In this document: positions 42,328 to 48,315 of the stretch, piece by piece | Layout: the number at the start of each line of letters is the position of its first letter | How positions within the stretch are numbered: the stretch's first letter is position 1 | Source: Betaproteobacteria bacterium | GTDB taxonomy: Bacteria > Pseudomonadota > Gammaproteobacteria > Burkholderiales > SG8-41 | Direction of reading: 5' to 3' | Assembly: GCA_025363575.1 (NCBI GenBank) | Contig: JANYDM010000168.1 | Location: forward strand, 1-48,315 | Length of the DNA: 48,315 nucleotides | Position numbers and translations under genes: made by a program | The notes under the pieces: generated by a model | Databases searched by the model: none | What the model saw: only the letters and a program-made list of their open reading frames with translations | Told to the model about the DNA's origin: nothing

Positions 42328-43173
42328 TCAGGCGAAATGGGCTTTGACGATTTCCATCAGAGCATCGGCGAGTTCGCTATCGTCGGTCAGCGGATTGACC
42401 ATCGCGACCTGGCACGCGTTGACCGGATCGAGCCCGGCATTGATCATGTTCGCTGCGTAAACCAGCGCGCGCGTGGACGTGGCCTCTTCGAGACCGTGGT
42501 CTTTCAGCAGCCGCCCTTTGCGCCCCGTGGCCACGAGCTTGGCCGCGAGCTCAGGCGAAATTCCCGACACTTCGTTGACGACGATCTTGCGTTCGACGTC
42601 TTCCTCAGGAAAATCAAAATTGATCGCGATGAAGCGCTGCTTGGTCGACGGCTTCAGGTCCTTCAGCACCGTCTGATAGCCCGGGTTGTACGAAATCACG
42701 AGCAGGAAATCCTCGTGCGCGTCGATTTCCTGGCCTTTCTTTTCGATAGTGAGCCGCCGCCGGTGGTCGGTCAGCGAGTGTATGACGACGGTCGAATCGG
42801 TGCGCGCCTCGACAATTTCGTCGAGATAGCAGATCGCGCCGGCCTTGACCGCGCGCGTCAGCGGCCCGTCCTGCCACACCGTAGAGCTGCCTTCGAGCAG
42901 GAAGCGGCCGACCAGGTCCGAACTCGTCAGATCCTCATGGCAGGACACAGTCACCAGCGGGCGCTTGAGCACGAACGCCATGTGCTCGAGAAAGCGCGTC
43001 TTGCCGCAGCCGGTCGGGCCTTTCAGCATTACCGGCAGGCGCTTGCGGTACGCCGCCTCGAATATCGCAACTTCGCTGCCTTGCGGTTCGTAATAAGGCG
43101 CCTGATCGCTTGCCTTCGGCAGCTGGATGATGTCGTGCTCTACGCCGCGCAGGCGGGTTGCTGCAGTGTTCAT
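42328..43173 (-). CDS. cbbQ: CbbQ/NirQ/NorQ-type AAA+ ATPase
   Basis: 281 residues, MoxR-like AAA+ chaperone. Walker A is [12 protein letters not shown] (about 50-60), Walker B is [12 protein letters not shown] (near 115), and the sensor region is [11 protein letters not shown]. The C-terminal [18 protein letters not shown] is CbbQ/NorQ-specific. It powers remodelling of an enzyme target together with CbbO at 39779-42310. No cbbLS or norCB lies here, so the target is unknown. It lies downstream of the lemA-TPM genes, with repeat array C in between. Confidence 0.9.
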   Translation of the reverse strand: MNTAATRLRGVEHDIIQLPKASDQAPYYEPQGSEVAIFEAAYRKRLPVMLKGPTGCGKTRFLEHMAFVLKRPLVTVSCHEDLTSSDLVGRFLLEGSSTVWQDGPLTRAVKAGAICYLDEIVEARTDSTVVIHSLTDHRRRLTIEKKGQEIDAHEDFLLVISYNPGYQTVLKDLKPSTKQRFIAINFDFPEEDVERKIVVNEVSGISPELAAKLVATGRKGRLLKDHGLEEATSTRALVYAANMINAGLDPVNACQVAMVNPLTDDSELADALMEIVKAHFA

Positions 43174-43254
43174 TCAATAGTCCTTGGCTGATAGCTCGGG
43201 GCGATGACGAAACCGACCCACTCGGCCATATTCTATCAGCAGAAGAAAAAAGCA

Positions 43255-43340
43255 GGATTAGGATTCAGGATTGAGCAACCGGCCTTACCCCTCAAACTTC
43301 AAACTTCAAACCTCAAACCTCGCTCCTCGATCCTCAAAGA
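43255..43340. repeat. Heptamer array C with seven perfect-length direct units
   Basis: Left arm GGATTA, GGATTCA, GGATTGA (43255-43274). Right arm has seven units of 7 nt: TCAAACT, TCAAACT, TCAAACC, TCAAACC, TCGCTCC, TCGATCC, TCAAAGA (43292-43340). The final unit contains the stop codon of the TPM gene (43334-43336). The two arms are only partly complementary. It lies between the TPM gene and cbbQ on the same strand. Confidence 0.72.
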
Positions 43341-43831
43341 ATTACCGGCCGATCCGGCAACTCGTTCGGGTTGTCGGCCCCCGGCGGAAAATGCTGCACC
43401 AGCAGTGCCGTGATTTCCCCGATGGCGGCGAGCGCGCCCTCTTCGAAACGCCCCGCTTTGAATTCCGTCTCCATGCGCGCGCAAATCGCGTCCCAGGTTT
43501 TTTGCGCGACGCGGGCGCTGATGCCGCGGTCAGCGACGATTTCGATGCGACGGTCGGCGAGTTGCACGTAGATCAGCACACCGCTGTTGTGCGCCGTGTC
43601 CCACACGTGCAGAGCCGCAAAGACTTCCTGCGCGCGCTGACGCGCGGTCTGGCCGCGCCAGAGCGGTAACGGATGCAGGCCTGCCTCTACGGCAAAGCGC
43701 AGCTCGCCGTCGTGTTTTTTTTCCGATGCGGCCACCGCAATCTCGATCGTGTCGATCACGCGCCGCGGGAATGCACGGTTGACGACCCAGTGCGGCGTAA
43801 AGAGATGATTAAGCATGCGCGCGTTTAGCAT
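43334..43831 (-). CDS. TPM-domain protein (second copy)
   Basis: 165 residues with a TPM (DUF477) fold. The start is MLNARMLNHLF, the core SEKKHDGELRFAVEAGL and VWDTAHNSGVLIYVQLADRRIEIVADRGI. It lacks the signal and Gly-rich tail of the larger TPM gene and looks cytosolic or peripherally attached. It starts one base after the stop of that gene (stop 43833-43835, ATG 43831). Extension of the frame to 43981 would give an Ala/Gly-rich shadow of that tail and is rejected. LemA-TPM operons are common, with unknown function in the envelope. Confidence 0.85.
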   Translation of the reverse strand: MLNARMLNHLFTPHWVVNRAFPRRVIDTIEIAVAASEKKHDGELRFAVEAGLHPLPLWRGQTARQRAQEVFAALHVWDTAHNSGVLIYVQLADRRIEIVADRGISARVAQKTWDAICARMETEFKAGRFEEGALAAIGEITALLVQHFPPGADNPNELPDRPVIL

Positions 43832-43832
43832 C

Positions 43833-44711
43833 TCACCAGCTCCCGCCCGCGCCGCCGCCGCCCGAACTCCCGCCACCGCCGCTGAAACCGCCGCCGCTGC
43901 TGAAGCCGCCGCCGCCGAATCCGCCCCCGCCGAAACCGCCGCCTCCCCAGCCACCGCGCGTGCCACCCAACAACGAAACAATGAATGCGATCATGGCAGC
44001 AATGATGCCTATCAAAATCGCGCCACCGAAAGTCCACGCGATAAAACCGGCGATCCCACCGACGATGCCGGCTCCGAGAAAACGTCCGAATATCGCGCGC
44101 AATATGCCGCCAACCACGAAGACCAGGATAAAACCAATGAACATCATCGAGTTGACGTCGAACCCGCCATTGCTATGCGATTGCGGAAGCAACTTCGGCG
44201 GCGGCAGCGGCTCGCCGTCGATGACCTTTATCAAGCGTCCGGTACCCGCGCTGATGCCCCCGTAAAAATCACCCTGCTTAAAGCGCGGCGTGATTTCCTC
44301 GTCGACAATGCGTTTAGTAGTGGCGTCGTTAAGGACGCCCTCGAGTCCATAGCCGACCTCGATCCAAAGTTTGTGATCGTTTTTCGCTATCACCAGCAAC
44401 GCAACGTCATCAACACCCTTGCGGCCAAGCTTCCACTTCTCTTCGACGCGAACAGCGTATTGCTCGACTGTTTCGGGTTGAGTGGTGGGCACAATCAGCA
44501 CCGCGATCTGGCTGCCTTTGCGCGTTTCGAATGCAGCAAGCGTCTGCTCCAGCGTAGATTGCTCTTGGGCGGAAAGTGATGCTGTGAGATCGGTAACGCG
44601 CGCCTTAAGCGGCGGCACCGCGACGTCCGCGAAAGCGCACGCCGCGGCAAGCAGCCAAATCGTCAGCAGGGTGCGCACGAACGCGCGTCCTGAGATGCCC
44701 GCCCGCTGCAT
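43833..44711 (-). CDS. TPM-domain membrane protein with Gly-rich tail (YgcG type)
   Basis: 292 residues. The signal/anchor is TLLTIWLLAAACAFA. The TPM domain spans about 35-165 (LTASLSAQEQSTLEQTL, GSQIAVLIVPTTQPET, GRKGVDDVALLVIAKNDHK and IEVGYGLEGVLND). Two or more membrane helices follow at about 190-250, and a long Gly/Ser/Phe low-complexity tail ends the protein. This is the YgcG pattern, usually paired with LemA. It starts 4 bases after lemA and overlaps nothing. Function unknown, envelope-related. Confidence 0.88.
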   Translation of the reverse strand: MQRAGISGRAFVRTLLTIWLLAAACAFADVAVPPLKARVTDLTASLSAQEQSTLEQTLAAFETRKGSQIAVLIVPTTQPETVEQYAVRVEEKWKLGRKGVDDVALLVIAKNDHKLWIEVGYGLEGVLNDATTKRIVDEEITPRFKQGDFYGGISAGTGRLIKVIDGEPLPPPKLLPQSHSNGGFDVNSMMFIGFILVFVVGGILRAIFGRFLGAGIVGGIAGFIAWTFGGAILIGIIAAMIAFIVSLLGGTRGGWGGGGFGGGGFGGGGFSSGGGFSGGGGSSGGGGAGGSW

Positions 44712-44715
44712 AAAC

Positions 44716-45396
44716 TTACTTGGTCGGGGCCGGCGCGGGTGCTACCGGCGCTGGTGCGGGCGCGGGTGATGTCGGCGTTTGTGTGGGCACCGACGAAGGC
44801 ACCGGTGCGTTGAAGTCGACTTTAGGCGGAGCCGAAATCGCTTTTTCGTCTTCGACTGCAAATTGCGGCTTTTCCTTGAACCCGAACATCATTGCGGTCA
44901 GATTCGTGGGGAATTGCACGATCGTAATGTTGTATTCCTGCACGGCTTTGATGTAACGCTGGCGCGCGACGGTGATTCGATTTTCCGTGCCTTCCAGCTG
45001 CGCCTGCAAGTCGCGGAAGTTCTGGTCCGATTTAAGTTGCGGATAGTTTTCGGTAACGACCAGCAAACGCGACAGCGCCGACGACAGCTCGCCTTGCGCT
45101 TGCGTGAATTGCTTGAAGGCACCTGGATTGTTCACCAGTTCCGGCGTCGCCTGTATGCTGCCCACTTTCGCACGCGCATTCGTTACGCCTAGCAGCACGT
45201 CTTTTTCCTGCTGCGCAAACCCTTTGACCGTATTGACCAGGTTGGGGATCAGATCCGCCCGGCGCTGATATTGGTTGAGCACTTCTGCCCATGCGGCCTT
45301 GATCTGCTGGTCGCCGGTTTGCATCGTGTTATAGCCGCAACCGCCGAGGCCGAGCATGGCAGTCAGCAACATCAGAGTAGCAAGAACTCGTTTCAT
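44716..45396 (-). CDS. lemA: LemA-family lipoprotein
   Basis: 226 residues. A lipoprotein signal (LGLGGCGYN, Cys near 20) is followed by the LemA coiled helical domain (NQYQRRADLIPNLVNTVKGFA, LSRLLVVTENYPQLKSDQNF, NTITVARQRYI-like RITVARQRYIKAVQEYN and FPTNLTAMMFGF). The C-terminus has an unusual Pro/Ala/Thr repeat tail (TPTSPAPAPAPVAP). AGGAGG lies right before ATG 45396. It leads the lemA-TPM-TPM operon. The frame open to 45486 overlaps the udg gene and is rejected. Confidence 0.92.
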   Translation of the reverse strand: MKRVLATLMLLTAMLGLGGCGYNTMQTGDQQIKAAWAEVLNQYQRRADLIPNLVNTVKGFAQQEKDVLLGVTNARAKVGSIQATPELVNNPGAFKQFTQAQGELSSALSRLLVVTENYPQLKSDQNFRDLQAQLEGTENRITVARQRYIKAVQEYNITIVQFPTNLTAMMFGFKEKPQFAVEDEKAISAPPKVDFNAPVPSSVPTQTPTSPAPAPAPVAPAPAPTK

Positions 45397-45428
45397 GACT
45401 TTTCCTCCTGAAGATAGGGGTGCGCCGC

Positions 45429-46202
45429 TTAGTTGGGGGCGGCCCTGGCGCTTTGCAAGCCCCGCATGGTTTCCACCGCAAAGCAAAGGTCAGCCCACGC
45501 CTTGGCTTTTTCAGGCAGGCTGCGCAGCAGGTAGGCCGGATGATAAGTAACGATCAACGGAATACCCTGATACTGGTGGATTTTGCCGCGCATGCTTGCC
45601 ACCGCAGCATCGCGTTTGAGCAGATTGATCGCGGCGACCTTGCCGAGCGCGACGATCAGTTTGGGTTTGATCAGCTCGATCTGGCGATGCAGATACGGCT
45701 CGCACTGCACAGCTTCGCCCGGCTCCGGGTTGCGATTGCCCGGCGGACGGCATTTGACGACGTTGGCGATGTAAACGTTGTGGCCGCGTTTCAACTTGAT
45801 CGCGGCGAGCATGTTGTCGAGCAGCTTGCCCGCCTGCCCGACGAAAGGCTCGCCTTTGGCGTCTTCTTCGGCGCCGGGCCCCTCGCCTATGAACAGCCAT
45901 TCCGCTGCTTCATCGCCAACGCCGAATACCGTTTTATTGCGCCCTTTGTGCAAGGGACAGGCAACGCAGCCGGCGACACTTTCTTTCAGTTGCGGCCACG
46001 CCAGCGCAGCGATAGCCGTCGCACGCGCGTCGAGCGGGATCGTCTTGGCGAGGCCGCGCACCGTCATCGGTTCGCTCGCTACAATGTCTGCCGCGTTAGA
46101 AGCAGTGGCCACCGACGCTGCGGCGGGCGCCGCCGGCTCTCGCAGACGCCACACTGGCGTGAGGCCCAGCTCCTTCAGCACGTCGTTGCGCGTCGCGCTC
46201 AT
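45429..46202 (-). CDS. Type-4 uracil-DNA glycosylase (Fe-S)
   Basis: 257 residues; removes uracil from DNA. Family-4 motifs: [34 protein letters not shown] and [10 protein letters not shown]. Four Cys for the [4Fe-4S] cluster are visible: two in [10 protein letters not shown], one in KCRPPG and one in AVQCEPYL. The N-terminal 80 residues form a variable linker region (Ala-rich). The start overlaps the rimI stop as ATGA, so tsaB-rimI-udg is a coupled operon, as in many betaproteobacteria. Confidence 0.92.
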   Translation of the reverse strand: MSATRNDVLKELGLTPVWRLREPAAPAAASVATASNAADIVASEPMTVRGLAKTIPLDARATAIAALAWPQLKESVAGCVACPLHKGRNKTVFGVGDEAAEWLFIGEGPGAEEDAKGEPFVGQAGKLLDNMLAAIKLKRGHNVYIANVVKCRPPGNRNPEPGEAVQCEPYLHRQIELIKPKLIVALGKVAAINLLKRDAAVASMRGKIHQYQGIPLIVTYHPAYLLRSLPEKAKAWADLCFAVETMRGLQSARAAPN

Positions 46203-46663
46203 GGTAATTTCAACTCGAGCACTATGGCGTCCTCGCGTCCAGCGGATGCCGGGTAATAGCCGCGCCGTATGGCAATTTCGCTGAAACCGGCGCCTGCGTA
46301 GAGGCCGCGCGCTGCCTCATTGGTCGGCCTGACTTCGAGGAAAACCTTGCCCGCGTGGAATTCGCGCGCGACCGCAAGTACATATTGCAGCAATGCACGG
46401 CCGAAACCGGCGCTCTGCCATGGCGCTGCTATGCTCAGGTTAAGCAGATGCGCTTCGCCGGCCGCGATCATGACGACGCTGTAGCCGGCGATTTCACCGC
46501 CGGCTTCCATGACCAGACATCGATAACCGGCGTGCAAAGAGTCGCTGAAATTGCCGCGCGTCCACGGGTATGGGTAGATCACGTGCTCGATCGCCATGAC
46601 CGCGTCCAGATCGTGCTCGGTCATGCGCCGGTAACGCGGCAGGTTGTTCAGGCGCGCGCTCAT
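46199..46663 (-). CDS. rimI: Ribosomal protein S18 alanine N-acetyltransferase RimI
   Basis: About 154 residues, GNAT fold. It contains [42 protein letters not shown] and [20 protein letters not shown], the RimI order including the EVRxxN motif. Acetylates the N-terminus of S18. ATG 46663 is used; the frame open to 46696 runs through the palindromic repeat. It overlaps the udg gene by 4 bases and lies downstream of tsaB. Confidence 0.92.
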   Translation of the reverse strand: MSARLNNLPRYRRMTEHDLDAVMAIEHVIYPYPWTRGNFSDSLHAGYRCLVMEAGGEIAGYSVVMIAAGEAHLLNLSIAAPWQSAGFGRALLQYVLAVAREFHAGKVFLEVRPTNEAARGLYAGAGFSEIAIRRGYYPASAGREDAIVLELKLP

Positions 46664-46680
46664 GAGCCGACACCGTCTCT

Positions 46681-46710
46681 GAGGATTCCCGCCCACGCGG
46701 GAAGGACGGC
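46681..46710. repeat. Palindromic intergenic repeat of the TTCCCGC type
   Basis: TTCCCGC (46686-46692), a 4-base loop CCAC, and GCGGGAA (46697-46703), with GGACGGC on the right. It matches the widespread element in betaproteobacteria in which CCGTC-like bases precede TTCCCGCNNNNGCGGGAATCC. Here it lies between tsaB and rimI. It can fold into a stable hairpin. Function unknown. Confidence 0.7.
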
Positions 46711-46718
46711 AAATATTG

Positions 46719-47390
46719 TCATCGTTCGTTCACCTTCAGCACTACCTTATTGCGCACGTACAAGGGTGCGGCTTCCGCCGCGTCGATAGCCGCGCCGCGC
46801 GCGAACTGCCTTGCCGCGAGCAGCGCGACTTCACGCGCATGCGGCACGATATTGTCGATTATGCGCTCAATGCTGCCCGCATACCGGTCTGCGAGCTCAG
46901 TGCGGAACACGGCAAAACCGCTGCCGCAACCGCTCCATTGCCCCCCCGGCAGCGACGGCGCTGCGGCAGGCTTATGCAATCCGGGCGCGATTATTTCGCG
47001 CCAATCCTCGCCATTCCTTTCGTACGCTGCGTGATAGATCTCGCCCATGCGGGCATCGAGGCAGCATACAATCCGGCGCGCGCCCGACGCCTCGGCGAGC
47101 GCGAGCAAAGTGCCGATGCCGGCGAGCGACACGTCCAGGCCGAACGCCATGCCTTGCGCCACGCCGCACGCAATGCGCACGCCCGTGAAAGCGCCCGGGC
47201 CGGCGCCGAACGCGATGCCGTCGAGATCGCGCGCCGGCAGATCATGCGAGACAAGCAACGCATCGACCATCGGCAGCAGCAACTCGGAATTGCGCTGCCC
47301 CGCGAGGACTTCGCGCGCAACGACCTTGCCGTCCATCCAGAGCGCAGCCGAGCACAACTCAGTAGACGTTTCCAGGGCAAGTATTTTCAA
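46719..47390 (-). CDS. tsaB: tRNA threonylcarbamoyladenosine biosynthesis protein TsaB
   Basis: About 223 residues, ASKHA fold; with TsaD and TsaE it makes t6A37 in tRNA. The start LKILALETSTELCSAAL has the family pattern, with AFGAGPGAFTGVRIACGVAQ as the main motif. No standard ATG fits; the TTG at 47390 (coding the first residue before KILALETST) is proposed. The frame reaches ATG 47477, but the additional 29 residues are unlike the family. It is the first gene of tsaB-rimI-udg. Confidence 0.9.
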   Translation of the reverse strand: MKILALETSTELCSAALWMDGKVVAREVLAGQRNSELLLPMVDALLVSHDLPARDLDGIAFGAGPGAFTGVRIACGVAQGMAFGLDVSLAGIGTLLALAEASGARRIVCCLDARMGEIYHAAYERNGEDWREIIAPGLHKPAAAPSLPGGQWSGCGSGFAVFRTELADRYAGSIERIIDNIVPHAREVALLAARQFARGAAIDAAEAAPLYVRNKVVLKVNER

Positions 47391-47507
47391 GAGCGGGCCA
47401 CAGCGGGAAAATCCGCATTTTACACGCGGCACCGCGGGGCAAGGATGACAAACCGGCGGCGAGCCGTTACCCTTCACCCCTCCCCTTCACGTTCGAAGTT
47501 TTTATCC

Positions 47508-48315
47508 ATGCGCGAATACAAAATTGCAGCCATACCCGGCGACGGCATCGGCACCGAAGTCATCGCTGCGGGCCTGCAAGCACTGAAGGTGCTCGCAGAA
47601 CGAGACCACGGCTTCAAGCTGAGCGTCGAGCATTTCCCGTGGAGCAGCGATTACTACAAGAAACACGGTTACTACATCCCCGCCGGCGGGCTCGACAGGC
47701 TGAAAACGTTCGATGCCATCTTCTTTGGCGCCGTGGGCGCGCCCGATGTGGCCGATCATGTGTCGCTGTGGGGCCTGCGCCTTCCAATCTGCCAGGGCTT
47801 CGATCAATACGCCAACGTGCGGCCGGCGCGGGTATTGCCGGGCGTGACGAGCCCGCTAAACGGAGGTGAGCGCATCGACTGGGTGATCATCCGCGAAAAT
47901 TCGGAAGGCGAGTACTCGGGCAGCGGCGGCCGCGTGCATACCGGCCTGCCGGAAGAAGTGGCGACCGAAACGTCGGTCTTCACGCGCAATGGCGTCGAGC
48001 GCATCCACCGTTTCGCCTTCGAACTCGCCGCGAAGCGGCCGCGCAAGCACCTGACTCTCGTCACCAAGTCGAACGCGCAGCGCCATGGGATGGTGCTGTG
48101 GGACGAAATCTTCCATGAAGTCGCCAGGGACTACCCGGACGTGCGCACCGACCGGCAACTGGTCGATGCGGTGACCACTACGATGACATTGAAACCGTCC
48201 ACGCTGGACACCATCGTCGCCACCAACCTGCATGCAGACATCCTCTCCGACCTTGCCGCCGCGCTGTCCGGATCGCTGGGCATCGCGCCGACCGCCAACC
48301 TGAACCCCGAGCGCA
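47508..48315 (+). CDS. Tartrate dehydrogenase-like (beta-decarboxylating) protein, truncated by window
   Basis: The N-terminal 269 residues run to the edge without a stop. It belongs to the isocitrate/isopropylmalate dehydrogenase superfamily: IAAIPGDGIGTEVI at the start, FFGAVGAPDVADHVSLWGLR, IRENSEGEYSG and KSNAQRHGMVLWD, then ATNLHADILSDLAAALSGSLG. SSDYYKKHGYY and HVSLWGLR follow the tartrate dehydrogenase (TtuC/YeaU) pattern more closely than LeuB. Oxidises tartrate, malate or isopropylmalate-like acids with NAD and a divalent metal. Transcribed away from tsaB. ATG 47508 chosen; no strong Shine-Dalgarno site. Confidence 0.88.
   Translation, partial: MREYKIAAIPGDGIGTEVIAAGLQALKVLAERDHGFKLSVEHFPWSSDYYKKHGYYIPAGGLDRLKTFDAIFFGAVGAPDVADHVSLWGLRLPICQGFDQYANVRPARVLPGVTSPLNGGERIDWVIIRENSEGEYSGSGGRVHTGLPEEVATETSVFTRNGVERIHRFAFELAAKRPRKHLTLVTKSNAQRHGMVLWDEIFHEVARDYPDVRTDRQLVDAVTTTMTLKPSTLDTIVATNLHADILSDLAAALSGSLGIAPTANLNPER

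Noticed and set aside
43292..43340. Possible CRISPR or microsatellite at the heptamer array
   Set aside because: Units are only 7 nt with no spacers, so it is not CRISPR. The link to the other arrays and to stop codons makes plain microsatellite noise less likely.
47470..47491. Pyrimidine-rich CCCTTCAC repeats before the tartrate dehydrogenase gene
   Set aside because: Loosely resembles the heptamer arrays, but the period is not kept and no stop codon is included.

Overview
The window looks like a chromosomal segment of a betaproteobacterium close to Burkholderiales. The GC content is high (about 60 percent by eye). Five Bug-family (TctC-type) tricarboxylate-transporter binding proteins occur within 15 kb, an expansion typical of that order. 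The cysteine desulfurase, DsbC, KdpFABCDE and TsaB/RimI/UDG proteins are all of proteobacterial type. No rRNA, tRNA or CRISPR array was seen. I infer an uncultured or environmental lineage; the species cannot be named from the sequence.

Layout. (1) 1-1874: the start of an integron. An integron integrase (IntI) reads rightward and an attI region lies in front of it. Just left of a perfect GTTAGGC core site, a lower-GC gene for an unknown exported protein reads away from intI, as a first gene cassette should. (2) 1894-13033: a potassium island on the minus strand. In transcription order it holds a membrane DUF4118-GAF protein (a KdpD fragment paralogue), an unannotated 30-residue membrane peptide, kdpF, kdpA, kdpB, kdpC, kdpD, kdpE and kup. 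(3) 13151-18633: an LTXXQ periplasmic protein, two exported methyltransferase-fold proteins on either side of a metallo-beta-lactamase-fold lipoprotein, a DsbA-fold isomerase, a PAT-like acetyltransferase and secreted unknowns. (4) 18645-23629: a complete tctC-tctB-tctA tripartite transporter, a fumarylacetoacetate-hydrolase-family enzyme and a second Bug protein. (5) 23728-39538: mixed housekeeping and accessory genes. These are a GNAT, an ATP/ADP-translocase-like carrier, a Tat-exported aldo/keto reductase, a DUF6279 lipoprotein, a methionine aminotransferase, an HELLH protein, three more Bug proteins, a DUF2721 protein, a SET-domain methyltransferase, an SDR lacking its catalytic residues, an IscS-like cysteine desulfurase, DsbC and an aconitase/LeuC-like large subunit without a small subunit. 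(6) 39779-45396: a CbbQ/CbbO (NorQ/NorD) AAA-VWA pair without RuBisCO, next to a lemA-TPM-TPM operon. (7) 45429-47390: a tsaB-rimI-udg operon. The window ends inside a tartrate dehydrogenase-like gene.

The most unusual non-coding signal is a dispersed family of short intergenic arrays. Each is built from 7-nt units (GGATTGA-like; one array has 8-nt units) and reverse-complement units. Five were found, and in every one a stop codon of a neighbouring gene is embedded in the array. I know of no name for this family. The start codons given below are often internal to the longest open frame; they were chosen by Shine-Dalgarno sites, signal peptides and stop/start overlaps.
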